Assembly (NCBI RefSeq): GCF_900187455.1
Contig: NZ_FYDX01000005.1
Coordinates: 248,001-312,000, forward strand
DNA: 64,000 bases
Direction of reading: 5' to 3'
From: Pseudomonas sp. Irchel 3E13
GTDB lineage: Bacteria > Pseudomonadota > Gammaproteobacteria > Pseudomonadales > Pseudomonadaceae
Both the position numbers and the translations under genes were made by a program. Below, piece by piece: positions 48,006-57,800 of the stretch; within the stretch, counting starts at the first letter, position 1; every line of letters starts with the position of its first letter. Under the pieces are notes generated by a model. The model was not told where the DNA came from, did no database searches, and worked only from the letters and a program-made list of their open reading frames with translations.

Positions 48006-49487
48006 ATGACCACCGTTCGCACGCGCATCGCGCCTTCGCCGACTGGCGATCCCCACGTCGGCACCGCTTACATCGCCCTGTTCAACTACTGCTTTGCCAA
48101 GCAGCACGGCGGCGAGTTCATCCTGCGTATCGAAGATACCGACCAACTGCGTTCGACCCGCGAATCCGAACAACAGATTTTCGACGCGCTGCGCTGGTTG
48201 GGCATCGAGTGGAGCGAAGGCCCGGACGTCGGTGGCCCGCATGGCCCGTACCGGCAGAGCGAGCGGGGCGATATCTACAAGCAGTACGCCCAGCAACTGG
48301 TCGACCTGGGGCACGCGTTCCCGTGCTTCTGCACCGCTGAAGAGCTGGACCAGATGCGCGCCGAGCAGACGGCCCGCGGCGAGACCCCGCGCTACGACGG
48401 TCGCGCGCTGCTGCTGTCCCAGGAAGAAGTCCAGCGCCGCCTGGCGGCGGGCGAGCCACACGTGATCCGCATGAAGGTGCCGAGTGAAGGCGTCTGCGTG
48501 GTGCCGGACATGCTCCGTGGCGACGTCGAGATCCCGTGGGATCGCATGGACATGCAAGTGCTGATGAAGACCGACGGTCTGCCGACCTACTTCCTGGCGA
48601 ACGTGGTCGACGACCATCTGATGGGCATCACCCACGTCCTGCGCGGCGAAGAGTGGCTGCCGTCGGCGCCCAAACTGATCAAGCTGTACGAGTACTTCGG
48701 TTGGGAACAGCCCAAGCTTTGCTACATGCCGCTGCTGCGTAACCCGGACAAGAGCAAGCTGTCCAAGCGCAAGAACCCGACGTCGGTCACCTTCTACGAG
48801 CGCATGGGCTTCATGCCGGAAGCCATGCTCAACTACCTGGGCCGCATGGGCTGGTCGATGCCCGACGAGCGCGAGAAGTTCTCCCTGAGCGAAATGGTCG
48901 AGCACTTCGACCTGTCGCGGGTATCGCTGGGCGGGCCGATCTTCGACATCGAGAAGCTGTCCTGGCTCAACGGCCAGTGGCTGCGCGACCTGCCGGTGGA
49001 AGAGTTCGCCGCGCGGGTGCAGAAGTGGGCGTTCAACAGCGACTACATGATGAAGATCGCGCCGCACGTGCAGGGCAGGGTGGAGACGTTCAGTCAGGTC
49101 GCACCGCTGGGTGGCTTTTTCTTCGAAGGCGCGCTGCGTCTCGATGCAAAGCTGTTCGAGCACAAGAAGCTGTCTCCGGACCAGGTGCGCCAGGTGCTGC
49201 AACTGATCCTGTGGAAGCTGGAAAGCCTGCGTCAGTGGGAAAAAGACCGCATCACCGGCTGCATCCAGGCGGTAGTCGAAGCCCTGGAACTTAAACTGCG
49301 CGACGCGATGCCACTGATGTTTGCCGCGATCACCGGCCAGGCCAGTTCGGTTTCGGTGCTCGACGCCATGGAAATCCTCGGCCCTGACCTGACGCGCTAT
49401 CGCCTGCGCCAGGCGCTGGAACTGCTGGGCGGCGTTTCGAAGAAAGAAAACAAGGAATGGGAGAAGCTGCTGGGCACTATCGCCTGA
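48006..49487 (+). CDS. gltX: Glutamyl-tRNA synthetase
   Basis: The 493-residue class I synthetase charges tRNA-Glu. The HIGH-like motif is [12 protein letters not shown] (10-21) and the KMSKS equivalent is [10 protein letters not shown] (about 247). The C-terminal anticodon-binding domain follows from about 330. It is encoded just upstream of the Ala/Glu tRNA array, the PA3134 arrangement, so enzyme and two of its tRNAs are neighbours. Confidence 0.97.
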   Translation: MTTVRTRIAPSPTGDPHVGTAYIALFNYCFAKQHGGEFILRIEDTDQLRSTRESEQQIFDALRWLGIEWSEGPDVGGPHGPYRQSERGDIYKQYAQQLVDLGHAFPCFCTAEELDQMRAEQTARGETPRYDGRALLLSQEEVQRRLAAGEPHVIRMKVPSEGVCVVPDMLRGDVEIPWDRMDMQVLMKTDGLPTYFLANVVDDHLMGITHVLRGEEWLPSAPKLIKLYEYFGWEQPKLCYMPLLRNPDKSKLSKRKNPTSVTFYERMGFMPEAMLNYLGRMGWSMPDEREKFSLSEMVEHFDLSRVSLGGPIFDIEKLSWLNGQWLRDLPVEEFAARVQKWAFNSDYMMKIAPHVQGRVETFSQVAPLGGFFFEGALRLDAKLFEHKKLSPDQVRQVLQLILWKLESLRQWEKDRITGCIQAVVEALELKLRDAMPLMFAAITGQASSVSVLDAMEILGPDLTRYRLRQALELLGGVSKKENKEWEKLLGTIA

Positions 49488-49506
49488 CCGCTGCCGCATC
49501 CTTTTT

Positions 49507-49564
49507 TCGCGGGGCGAACCTGCTTTCACCGGTGTATTGCCGGGGAAGCGGGTTCGCCCCGCGA
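49507..49564. repeat. REPIN-like paired REP element after gltX
   Basis: TCGCGGGGCGAACC (49507-49520) is inverted as GGTTCGCCCCGCGA (49551-49564), with CCGG-type inner symmetry. This is the layout of paired REP sequences in fluorescent pseudomonads. The rest of 49488-49680 shows no gene. Confidence 0.75.
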
Positions 49565-49680
49565 TGCTTTGCGCCCTGGTGCGAAGCGCCATTCCCCCGA
49601 AAACACGGGACTTTTTCCGCTCAAGGAAGGTAAGTGATTGTTATCTAGGAAAAAGTTTTTGAATTTTATTGAAAATATAT

Positions 49681-49709
49681 TTGACAGGTCTTTGATCCGA
49701 ACTTAATAT
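49681..49709 (+). promoter_or_regulatory. Consensus promoter of the Ala/Glu tRNA array
   Basis: TTGACA (49681-49686), a 17-bp spacer and TAATAT (49704-49709) follow a very AT-rich stretch resembling an UP element (about 49650-49680). A GC-rich GCGCCCC start region follows. Confidence 0.88.
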
Positions 49710-49785
49710 GCGCCCCGTCCACAGCGATGAACGAAAACGAAACGCGAAGCACCCAGCCAAGCGATTCAGTTCAAAGCGACATTGT

Positions 49786-49861
49786 GGGGCTATAGCTCAG
49801 CTGGGAGAGCGCCTGCATGGCATGCAGGAGGTCAGCGGTTCGATCCCGCTTAGCTCCACCA
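49786..49861 (+). tRNA. tRNA-Ala (anticodon GGC)
   Basis: The 76-nt cloverleaf has acceptor GGGGCTA/TAGCTCC, anticodon loop ATGGCAT and an encoded CCA. Confidence 0.97.
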
Positions 49862-49938
49862 ATTTCCAGCTTGGCAGTCAATTCCAGCGACTGCCGGCAT
49901 GATCGGTTCGAAGAACCGGTCGATGGTAGAAGGGTTGC

Positions 49939-50014
49939 GTCCCCTTCGTCTAGTGGCCTAGGACACCGCCCTTTCACGGCGGTAACAGGGGTTCGAGTCC
50001 CCTAGGGGACGCCA
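49939..50014 (+). tRNA. tRNA-Glu (anticodon TTC), third copy
   Basis: Identical to the two tRNA-Glu copies near 6.1-6.5 kb, with encoded CCA. Confidence 0.97.
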
Positions 50015-50067
50015 GTTTTACACAAGCGATGTCGAAAGAGGTCGCTGGGCCGCGAGGCTAGAAATCT

Positions 50068-50143
50068 GGGGCTATAGCTCAGCTGGGAGAGCGCCTGCAT
50101 GGCATGCAGGAGGTCAGCGGTTCGATCCCGCTTAGCTCCACCA
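50068..50143 (+). tRNA. tRNA-Ala (anticodon GGC), second copy
   Basis: Identical to the tRNA-Ala at 49786-49861, with encoded CCA. Confidence 0.97.
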
Positions 50144-50187
50144 ATTCCGCCAGGATTCGTGAAAACGGATCTTTACGAAGGTTTAAA

Positions 50188-50263
50188 GTCCCCTTCGTCT
50201 AGTGGCCTAGGACACCGCCCTTTCACGGCGGTAACAGGGGTTCGAGTCCCCTAGGGGACGCCA
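50188..50263 (+). tRNA. tRNA-Glu (anticodon TTC), fourth copy
   Basis: Identical to the other three tRNA-Glu genes; last member of the Ala-Glu-Ala-Glu array. Confidence 0.97.
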
Positions 50264-50286
50264 TTTTACCCGCTTTGCGGGATTTC

Positions 50287-50324
50287 AAGGCTCATTCGCT
50301 TATTGAATGAGCCTTTTGTTTTTT
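50287..50324 (+). terminator. Terminator of the Ala/Glu tRNA array
   Basis: AAGGCTCATTC/GAATGAGCCTT forms an 11-bp stem followed by TTGTTTTTT. Confidence 0.9.
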
Positions 50325-50383
50325 CCCTCGAAAAAAGTTTTTGCCCCGTGCGCGACAAGCGGCGGGGCAAAAAGCTTGCTTTT

Positions 50384-50419
50384 AAATATTATGAGCATAA
50401 TATTTCAACCATAATATTT
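50384..50419. promoter_or_regulatory. Palindromic operator with an extra half-site before the TetR gene
   Basis: AAATATTATG and CATAATATTT form a perfect 22-bp palindrome with AG at the centre (50384-50405). A third CATAATATTT half-site follows at 50410-50419, directly before GGAGG and the TetR ATG. It is probably the autoregulatory binding site. Confidence 0.75.
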
Positions 50420-50431
50420 TGGAGGCGAGCC

Positions 50432-50971
50432 ATGAACGACAAAAAAGCCAGAACCCGCGAACGCATCCTCGATGCCGCGCGTCACGCGCTGATCCAGCAA
50501 GGGCCCGCCGATCCCAGCGTCAATCAGGTAATGGGTGCTGCCGGCCTGACTGTTGGTGGTTTCTACGCCCATTTCGACAGCAAGGAAGCCTTGATGCTCG
50601 AAGCGTTCAGTCAGTTGCTCGGCGAGCGTCGTGCCTTGTTGTCCCAGGTTGATCCGGCGTTGGATGGCCAGTCGCGGCGGGCGCTGGTTGCCGCGTTCTA
50701 TCTATCGCGCAAGCACCGTGACTCCACCGGGGATGCCTGTCCGCTGCCTACGTCCCTGAGTGAAATGACCCGACTGCCCGATGCCTTCCGCGACGTGCTC
50801 GCCGAACACATCGAGATGATGACCGCGCAATTGGTCGACAGCCCCGATGAGGCTGACAAATTCCTCGCCGACCTTGCGCTGATGGTCGGCGGCCTGGCCC
50901 TGGCGCGAGCCCTGGGCACCAGCGATCTGTCCGATCGCATCCTGCGTGCCGCCAAAACGGCGGTGATTTGA
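50432..50971 (+). CDS. TetR-family repressor leading a hydrolase/thioesterase operon
   Basis: The 179-residue regulator has the TetR helix-turn-helix at about 10-55 (RERILDAARHALIQQG, LTVGGFYAHFDSKEALMLEAF). The ligand domain has GDACPLPTSLSEM, like AcrR-type regulators. ATG at 50432 sits behind GGAGG, nine bases after a repeated palindromic half-site. It is followed at 22 nt by an alpha/beta hydrolase, then a thioesterase and an acetyltransferase, which are probably its regulon. The inducer is unknown. Confidence 0.92.
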   Translation: MNDKKARTRERILDAARHALIQQGPADPSVNQVMGAAGLTVGGFYAHFDSKEALMLEAFSQLLGERRALLSQVDPALDGQSRRALVAAFYLSRKHRDSTGDACPLPTSLSEMTRLPDAFRDVLAEHIEMMTAQLVDSPDEADKFLADLALMVGGLALARALGTSDLSDRILRAAKTAVI

Positions 50972-50993
50972 GCGACCCCTCTGGAGCAAAGCG

Positions 50994-51827
50994 ATGAATA
51001 CCTTGAGCTGGATTCGCGGCGTGAACGGCACCTTGGGGCGTCTGGTCCCTGGGCATATCGCCAGCAAGATGCACCGCGCTTTTTTGACGCCCTACACCCG
51101 CCCACCGCGGGACTGGGAGTTGCCCGTGCTGGAGCGGGCTGAGCGCATCACTCTGCGTTTCGGTCTGTCCGCATTGCGCTGGGGCCAAGGGCCGACTGTC
51201 CTGTTGATGCACGGCTGGGAAGGGCGTCCGACCCAATTCGCCAAGATCATCGAAACCCTGGTGGACGCCGGTTACACCGCGGTCGCGCTGGACGGCCCGG
51301 CCCATGGCCGCTCGCCGGGTGACGAGGCGCACGTTGGCCTCTTTGCCCGCGCCGTGCTGGAGGCCGCGGCGGAATTGCCGCCGCTCAAGGCGGTGATCGG
51401 CCACTCCATGGGCGCCGCCAGTGTGCTCTTGGCGATGCAACTGGGCCTGCGTGCCGAAGCGGTGGTCAGCATCGCCGCGCCGGCGCGGTTGCTGGGCGTA
51501 TTGCGCGGTTTTGCCCGGCACCTGAACCTGCCGCCTCGGGCGCGGGCAGCCTTCATTCGCAAGGTGGAACGGGATGTCGGTTTGCCGGTGGCGAAGCTGG
51601 ATGTCAGTGGTTACCAACTGGAAGTGCCGGGCCTGATCGTGCACGCCGAGGACGACAGGCTGGTCCCGGCCAGCGAAGCCCAGGTGATCCACGACGCCTG
51701 GTTCGACAGTCGCCTGCTGATGCTGGAGCAAGGGGGGCATCAGCGCGTATTGGCCGATCCGCGAGTGGTTTCCGGCGTTCTCGACCTGCTCAAGCGAAGT
51801 GACATGCCGCTGCGCCAATCGGCGTAA
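50994..51827 (+). CDS. Alpha/beta hydrolase
   Basis: The 277-residue alpha/beta-fold hydrolase has oxyanion-region LLMHGWEGRP and the nucleophile elbow GHSMGAAS (Ser about 137). The acid is in VHAEDDRLVP and the His in LEQGGHQRVL. There is no signal peptide. It lies in a TetR-led operon with a hotdog thioesterase. The substrate cannot be read from sequence; an ester or thioester is likely. Confidence 0.88.
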   Translation: MNTLSWIRGVNGTLGRLVPGHIASKMHRAFLTPYTRPPRDWELPVLERAERITLRFGLSALRWGQGPTVLLMHGWEGRPTQFAKIIETLVDAGYTAVALDGPAHGRSPGDEAHVGLFARAVLEAAAELPPLKAVIGHSMGAASVLLAMQLGLRAEAVVSIAAPARLLGVLRGFARHLNLPPRARAAFIRKVERDVGLPVAKLDVSGYQLEVPGLIVHAEDDRLVPASEAQVIHDAWFDSRLLMLEQGGHQRVLADPRVVSGVLDLLKRSDMPLRQSA

Positions 51828-51870
51828 GCATCCGTTACACTCTGCCCGTTCATCACATACGGGAGCGGGC

Positions 51871-52311
51871 ATGAGCTGGGATCTGGCAACGCCATTCGTC
51901 ATCGACCTTCGCGTCGGTGCCGAGGATATCGACGGACTGGGGCATGCCAATAATGCCGTCTACGTTTCCTGGCTGGAGCGCTGCGCCTGGCGTCATTCGC
52001 AGCGCCTCGGCCTGGACTTGACGGAGTACCGTCGGCTGGACCGGGCCATGGCGGTGGTTCGTCACGAAATCGACTACCTGGCCAGCGCCTACGAAGACGA
52101 CGAATTGCAGTTGGCAACCTGGATCGTCGACTGGGATCAGCGCCTGAAAATGACCCGGCGCTTCCAGCTGGTTCGCCCCAGCGACGGCGTCACGCTGCTT
52201 CGCGCGCAAACCACCTTTGTCTGCATCGAGTTGTCCACAGGGCGACCCAAACGCATGCCACCTGAATTCCTCGAAGGCTACGGCCAGGCGCTGCTGAGCA
52301 ACCCGACGTGA
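51871..52311 (+). CDS. Hotdog-fold acyl-CoA thioesterase (4HBT)
   Basis: The 146-residue protein carries the 4-hydroxybenzoyl-CoA thioesterase/YbgC-like signature DIDGLGHANNAVYVSWLE and ends with ELSTGRPKRMPPEF. It probably hydrolyses acyl-CoA thioesters. The ATG at 51871 follows GGGAGC; the upstream 24 residues of the open frame overlap the hydrolase gene and were excluded. It overlaps the acetyltransferase gene by 4 bp. Confidence 0.9.
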   Translation: MSWDLATPFVIDLRVGAEDIDGLGHANNAVYVSWLERCAWRHSQRLGLDLTEYRRLDRAMAVVRHEIDYLASAYEDDELQLATWIVDWDQRLKMTRRFQLVRPSDGVTLLRAQTTFVCIELSTGRPKRMPPEFLEGYGQALLSNPT

Positions 52312-52751
52312 TTCGCCTGGCTGAGGCTGCGGACGGCGTTGCGGTTCGCGGCGTCGTGGAGGCTGCCTATCTGCCTTACGTCGCCAGCATCGGCGTGCGC
52401 CCTGGTCCGCTGGATGACGATTACGACGACCTGATCCGCCAGCAGCAGGTCTGGCTGGTGGAACAGGGGAGCGATGTGTGCGCCATTCTTGTGCTGTGCC
52501 ATGAGGCGGAAGCGATGCTGCTCTCCAACGTCGCGGTCAATCCCGCCTTCCAGGGCCAGGGTCATGGCCGCCGGCTGATCGACTTCGCCGAGGCTCGCGC
52601 CCTGGACGCCGGTTTTTCCCTGATTCGGCTCTACACCAACGCCGCGATGCAGGCGAATGTGGCGCTGTACGAGCGGTTGGGCTATCGCGAGACTCACCGG
52701 GGCGCCGAGCACGGCTTCAATCGGGTGTTCATGGAGAAGCGGCTGGTTTGA
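52308..52751 (+). CDS. GNAT-family N-acetyltransferase
   Basis: The 147-residue protein has the acetyl-CoA binding motif A, LSNVAVNPAFQGQGHGRRLIDFAE (about 72-95), and motif B NVALYERLGYRET. It starts at GTG overlapping the thioesterase stop. It is the last gene of the TetR-led operon. The acceptor substrate is unknown. Its last 23 bp overlap a convergent small ORF. Confidence 0.88.
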   Translation: MIRLAEAADGVAVRGVVEAAYLPYVASIGVRPGPLDDDYDDLIRQQQVWLVEQGSDVCAILVLCHEAEAMLLSNVAVNPAFQGQGHGRRLIDFAEARALDAGFSLIRLYTNAAMQANVALYERLGYRETHRGAEHGFNRVFMEKRLV

Positions 52752-52938
52752 GCCAACGTGAAAGCGCTGACCGTATTCGCCGGAAAAAGCCAGGGCGTTC
52801 AAGCGTGTTTCGATTGCCTTCAAGCGGGCCGTGCACGTCGCTGGCGAGCGAAGAAACGGGTTGCTCCTTCACTGTTTCCGTCCTTCGCCGCTCATGGTCG
52901 AAGTTGAGAATGTCGTAATTGCTCTTTTTGATGTGCAT
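52729..52938 (-). CDS. Small hypothetical protein, 69 residues
   Basis: The protein MHIKKSNYDILNFDHERRR continues into a polar middle and a basic amphipathic C-terminus, GFFRRIRSALSRWLKPAAS. AAGGAACGGGAC precedes the ATG with suitable spacing. It overlaps the convergent acetyltransferase gene by 23 bp. No family is recognised. The ribosome-binding site and reasonable composition favour a real gene. Confidence 0.55.
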   Translation of the reverse strand: MHIKKSNYDILNFDHERRRTETVKEQPVSSLASDVHGPLEGNRNTLERPGFFRRIRSALSRWLKPAASP

Positions 52939-53212
52939 GTCCCGTTCCTTGTTGTGCGGCGCGTCGAGGGTTGCGGCAAGCAAGCGGCTCAAAGAACGTG
53001 AACATTTGTGATATCTCCGAATAGGGAAGGATTGCCCGCTGATTCGGGCAGCTGAAACTCTCAAACAAGAAAGCGCTGACGTCACGCAGGCCCTTTCCTC
53101 GAAGCCTGTAAGACCCAGCCCTTTTCGACCAAGTGTCTACCCGAGACCCGCGGCCCTTCCATTTGCCCAATCCCCGTTTACTATGTGCGCAATTTTTCCG
53201 AGGTCTTCCCCC
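52939..53212. other. Intergenic region between the small ORF and dusC
   Basis: This 274-bp divergent spacer must hold promoters for the 69-residue ORF (minus) and dusC (plus). I could not identify -35/-10 pairs with confidence and see no additional gene. Confidence 0.4.
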
Positions 53213-54175
53213 ATGCAAATTGCCCTGGCCCCGATGGAGGGGCTGGTCGACAACATCCTGCGCGACGTTCTGACCCGGGTCGGCGGTATCGACTGGTGTG
53301 TCACCGAGTTCATTCGCGTCTGCGACCGGGTGCTGCCCGCTGCCACGTTCCACAAAATGGCACCGGAGCTGGAGCAGGGCGCGCGGACGGCCGCAGGGGT
53401 ACCGATGCGTGTGCAATTGCTCGGCTCCGATCCGGTTTGCCTGGCGGACAACGCCGCGCTGGCCTGCGAGCTGGGCGCGCCGGTGATTGACCTGAACTTC
53501 GGCTGCCCGGCCAAGACGGTGAACAAGTCTCGCGGTGGGGCGGTGCTGCTCAAAGAGCCGGAATTGCTGTTCCGCATCGTCAGCGAGGTGCGCAAGGCGG
53601 TGCCGGCGCATATTCCGGTGACCTCGAAGATGCGCCTGGGCTTCGAGAGCCCTGACGGCGCGCTGGACTGCGGCCGGGCCCTGGCCGACGGTGGCTCGGC
53701 GCATCTGGTGGTGCACGCGCGGACCAAGGTCGAGGGCTACAAGCCGCCGGCCCATTGGGAATGGGTGGCCAAGGTGCAGGACGTGGTCAAGGTGCCGGTG
53801 TTCGCCAACGGCGAGGTCTGGACCCTGGACGACTGGCGGCGCTGCCGCGAGATCAGTGGCGTGAAGGACATCATGCTCGGCCGTGGCCTGGTGTCACGAC
53901 CGGACCTGGCCCGACAGATCGCCGCGGTGCGCGATGGCGTGGATTTCCAGCCGCTGGACTGGCAGTCGTTGTTGCCGCTGATCCAGGTGTTCTGGCTGCG
54001 GGTTCGCGAAGAGATGACTCCTCGCCAGGCGCCGGGCCGTCTCAAGCAGTGGGTGGCGATGCTGACCCGGACCTATCCCGAAGCCGTCGCACTGTTCAAT
54101 GAACTGCGTCGCGAGACCGACTGTGATCGGGTCGGCCTGCTGATCGATGTGCCACCGCCCGTCGCTGCGGCGTAG
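53213..54175 (+). CDS. dusC: tRNA-dihydrouridine(16) synthase DusC
   Basis: The 320-residue FMN enzyme reduces uridine 16 in the tRNA D-loop. It has N-terminal [10 protein letters not shown] and the catalytic Cys98 in [36 protein letters not shown] is typical of the DusC branch. ATG at 53213 follows CCGAGG and matches the family N-terminus; ten residues upstream are not conserved. Confidence 0.93.
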   Translation: MQIALAPMEGLVDNILRDVLTRVGGIDWCVTEFIRVCDRVLPAATFHKMAPELEQGARTAAGVPMRVQLLGSDPVCLADNAALACELGAPVIDLNFGCPAKTVNKSRGGAVLLKEPELLFRIVSEVRKAVPAHIPVTSKMRLGFESPDGALDCGRALADGGSAHLVVHARTKVEGYKPPAHWEWVAKVQDVVKVPVFANGEVWTLDDWRRCREISGVKDIMLGRGLVSRPDLARQIAAVRDGVDFQPLDWQSLLPLIQVFWLRVREEMTPRQAPGRLKQWVAMLTRTYPEAVALFNELRRETDCDRVGLLIDVPPPVAAA

Positions 54176-54194
54176 GAAAATTTTCTCGACAGCG

Positions 54195-54220
54195 CTTGAA
54201 ATAATTCTGGTGGTCCATAT
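54195..54220 (+). promoter_or_regulatory. Sigma-32 heat-shock promoter of ibpA
   Basis: CTTGAA (54195-54200), 14 bp and CCATAT (54215-54220) match the RpoH consensus CTTGAA-N-CCATNT. The predicted start is about 54228, leaving a leader of roughly 60 nt. Confidence 0.8.
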
Positions 54221-54227
54221 CTAGGGA

Positions 54228-54289
54228 GTACGCGATGCCGAAGTCGGGTCGCGTCAATCTCAACTCGCTGATATTTCAGGAGATGTACC
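54228..54289 (+). promoter_or_regulatory. ROSE-type RNA thermometer in the ibpA leader
   Basis: The 3' hairpin pairs C64-A71 (CTCGCTGA, 54264-54271) with TCAGGAG (54276-54282), leaving G54267 bulged. The anti-Shine-Dalgarno UCGCU pairing to AGGA with a bulged G is the ROSE hallmark and would melt at heat-shock temperature, freeing the AGGAG site. Confidence 0.82.
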
Positions 54290-54733
54290 ATGACCACCGC
54301 TTTTTCTCTGGCTCCACTGTTCCGTCATTCCGTTGGTTTCGACCGTTTCAACGACCTGTTCGAATCCGCGGCGCGTAATGAGTCGGGTAGCAGCTACCCA
54401 CCCTACAACGTTGAAAAACATGGCGATGACCACTATCGAATCGTTGTTGCCGCAGCTGGCTTCCAGGAGCAGGACCTTGACCTGCAAGTGGAGAAAGGCG
54501 TGCTGACCGTCACGGGCGGCAAACGCGACAGCAGCAACGAAAGCGTCACCTACCTGCACCAGGGCATTGCCCAACGTGCGTTCAAGCTGTCGTTCCGTCT
54601 GGCTGACCATATCGAGGTCAAGTCGGCGGCACTGGCCAACGGGCTGCTCAGCGTCGACCTGCTGCGGGTCGTGCCGGAAGAAGCCAAGGCCAAACGTATC
54701 CCGATCAACGGGGACAAGCCTGCTCTGAACTAA
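54290..54733 (+). CDS. ibpA: Small heat-shock protein, Hsp20/IbpA family
   Basis: The 147-residue chaperone has N-terminal FSLAPLFRHSVGFDRFNDLF. The alpha-crystallin domain (about 35-127) includes YNVEKHGDDHYRIVVAAAGF and the AALANGLLSVDLLR element. The C-terminal I-x-I anchor is KRIPING. It holds unfolding proteins on aggregates for DnaK/ClpB. Both a sigma-32 promoter and a ROSE thermometer control it here. Confidence 0.95.
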   Translation: MTTAFSLAPLFRHSVGFDRFNDLFESAARNESGSSYPPYNVEKHGDDHYRIVVAAAGFQEQDLDLQVEKGVLTVTGGKRDSSNESVTYLHQGIAQRAFKLSFRLADHIEVKSAALANGLLSVDLLRVVPEEAKAKRIPINGDKPALN

Positions 54734-54747
54734 GTGGGTGAGCTGTG

Positions 54748-54777
54748 AAAAAGGGCGCCGTAATGGCGCCCTTTTTT
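54748..54777. terminator. Terminator between ibpA and the GGDEF/EAL gene
   Basis: AAAAAGGGCGCC/GGCGCCCTTTTTT has a 5-nt loop. The flanking A and T runs allow it to work for both convergent genes. Confidence 0.9.
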
Positions 54778-54800
54778 GTGGCTGCGAGAAAACCGGAAAA

Positions 54801-57800
54801 TCAGTAGTCCGCCGGCGTTTCCAGCAGCATCGCGCGAAACGCGCTGAGCGGCAGCGGCCGGCTGTGCAGGTAGCCCTGATATAGGAAGCAGCCCTGGCGC
54901 AGCAGAAAGTCCAGTTGCTCGGACAATTCCACCCCTTCGGCGATCACCGTCAGCTCCAGGCTGCGGGCCATGGCGACAATCGCGCGGACGATTTCCGCAT
55001 CATTGGAGTCCACCGGTGCGTCGCGCACAAACGACTGATCGATCTTCAGCGTGTCCACCGGCAGGCGCTTGAGGTACGTCAGCGAGGAATAGCCGGTGCC
55101 GAAGTCGTCCATGGCGAAGCTCACCCCCAGCGCTTTCAGTTCGCGCATTTTGCTGATGGTGTCTTCCAGGTTCTGGATGACGATGCCTTCGGTGATCTCC
55201 AGCTTGAGCATGTGGTAGGGCAGGCGATAGTCGTCAAGGCTGCGGCGGACCCGCTCGACGAAGTCGTTCTGACGGAACTGCCGCGGGCTGATGTTCACGC
55301 ACAGGCTGAAATCCTCGGCGTCGATCAGGCGGTCCTGGAGCATGCGTGAGCAGGCGTCGCAGGCTTCATCGAGGATCCAGTTGCCGACTTCGAGGATCAT
55401 GCCGCTTTCTTCCAGCACCTGAATGAACTGGCTGGGCTGTTGTTGGCCGAGCAGCGGATGGTGCCAGCGCAGTAGCACTTCGGCGCCGACGATGCGGTTG
55501 TCGCGGGCATCCACCTGGGGCTGGAAATGCAGCGCCAGCTCGCCGCGGGTCAGCGCCATGCGCAGGTCGCTTTCCATGCGCAGGCGCTCGCTGGCCGCCT
55601 TCTGCATGGTGGTGTGGAACAGTTGCGTGGTGTTGCGGCCAGAGTCTTTGGCACGGTACAGCGCAATGTCGGCACGTTTGAGCAGGTCGGCCGGGGTCGA
55701 ACCATGGTCGGGAATCAGCGCTACGCCGATGCTCGGGGTCACCTGCAGGCGCTGGCCGTCCAGTGACATCGGTTCGGCGAGCAGCTCGCGCAGGGTATCG
55801 GCCAGTTCGCGAACCTTGTCCGTAACTTCCTCGCGGGTGCCTTCCAGGCCACTGAGCAGCACCACGAATTCGTCGCCGCCAAGGCGCGCCACGGTGTCTT
55901 CCATGCGCACGCTGGCTTCGAGGCGCGCGGTGATGATCTTCAGCACCGTGTCGCCCACCGGGTGGCCGAGGGAGTCGTTGATGTGCTTGAAGTGGTCGAG
56001 GTCGAGGAACAGCAGGGCGCCGCGCAGGTTGTGGCGCTTGAGCAAGGCGATCTGCTGGCTCAGACGGTCCATCAGCAGCGCGCGGTTGGGCAGGTTGGTG
56101 AGCGGGTCGTGATAGGCCAGGTGGCGAATCTGCGCCTGGGCGTTCTTCAACTGGCTGACGTCGCGGGCGGTCAGCAGCAAGCAGTCGGTTTCATTAAGCG
56201 TGATCGGCTCGACCGAGACTTCCAGGGTCAACAGTTCGCCGCGTTTGCTGCGCCCGAGCATCTCGCGATGGTTGACCCGGCCGCGTTCCTGCACCTCGGC
56301 CACCAGCATCGCGTGCTGTTTGTCATCGGCCCAGACACCCACTTCGTGGGCGCTGCGCCCGAGTACTTCGCCCGCGCTGTAGCCGGTCAGCCGGCAGAAA
56401 CCGTCGTTGACTTCGACATAGCGCCCGCTGTCGCGCTCGCTGATGGTGATGGCGTCGGGGCTGGAGTGAAAGGCCTTGGCGAATTTCTCTTCGCTGGCCT
56501 TGAGCGCCGCTTCGGCGCGCTGTTGCTGGGTGATGTCGCGCAGGGTGGTGACGCTGCAGGTCTGCTCCTCGACCTTGATCAGGCGGCTGGAGATCACGCA
56601 GGTCAGCGGATGGCCGTCCTTGTGGTTGACCACCACGGCGACATTGTTCAGCGCCTGGTCGCGAATCACCTGTTCGATGCGTTTGGCGCGCTCGGCCGAC
56701 TCGGCCCACAGGCCGATTTCCGCAGCATTGCGCCCCAGCACCTGTTCGGCGGTCCAGCCGAAGGTCTGGGTGAAAGCCGGGTTGACCTCGATGAACTGGC
56801 CGCTGTCCTGGCGGGTGACGCAAATCGGGTCGGGGCTGACCTGGAACAGGCCGGCGAATTTCTCTTCCGAGCTGATCAGGCGCTGCTCGCGCTCAACCTG
56901 ATCAGTGATGTCCAGCAAGGTGCCGGCCATGCGCAGCGGGTTGCCATGCTCGTCGCGGTACAGGCGGGCCCGGCTTTCGAGGAAGCGCGAGCTGCCATTT
57001 TCCAGCTGGATGCGGTAGGTGATCTGATAATTGCCCGCCGGCCCTTCGCGCAGGCTGCGGTAGGCCTGACGCATGCTGCTGCGGTCGGATTCCGGCACGC
57101 CTTCGAAAAATGCGTCGAAGGACTCATGGAACGGCACCGGGCCCAGCCCGTGCAACTGCGCGGCGCGGGCCGAGCCATAGAGCATGCCGCTGGGGATATG
57201 CCAGTCCCAGGTGCCCAGTTGCGCCGAGTCGAGGGCCAGGTCCAGGCGTTCCTGGCTGTCCTTGAGGGCTTGCTCGGCGCGTTTGCGCTCGCTGGTATCG
57301 ATAAAGGTGCTGAGCAGGTAGGCCACGCCCTCCAGTTCGATGGTCTGGGTACAGAGGATGCCGTCATGAATCTGCCCGCTGCTGGAGCAGAACTGCACTT
57401 CGAGAATCACCGGGCCATTGTTGTCGCGGGTTGCCTCCAGCACCTGGTAACGCTGCGGGGCATGGGCCCACAGGCCGAGCTCGATGGTGGTCTTGCCGAT
57501 GACCTCCTGCGCCGGCCAGCCCAGGGTTTTCTCGAAGTGCTGGTTGACCTCGTGAATCAGCCCGTCGGACCGACGGCTCAGCAGCACCACGTTGGGGCTG
57601 AGCTGGAACAGCGTGGCAAAACGCTTTTCCGAGTTGATCAGCGCCGCCTCGCGCTCGCGCTGGCGGGTGATTTCGCGAATGACACCGATCATCTGCGGAC
57701 GGCCGTGCTTGTCCTTGGTCAGGCTGCCGTTGATTTCCAGCCAGTGCAGGCTGCCGTCGGGCCAGCGGATGCGGTGGCGCATCGCCTGCTCCAGCGGCTC

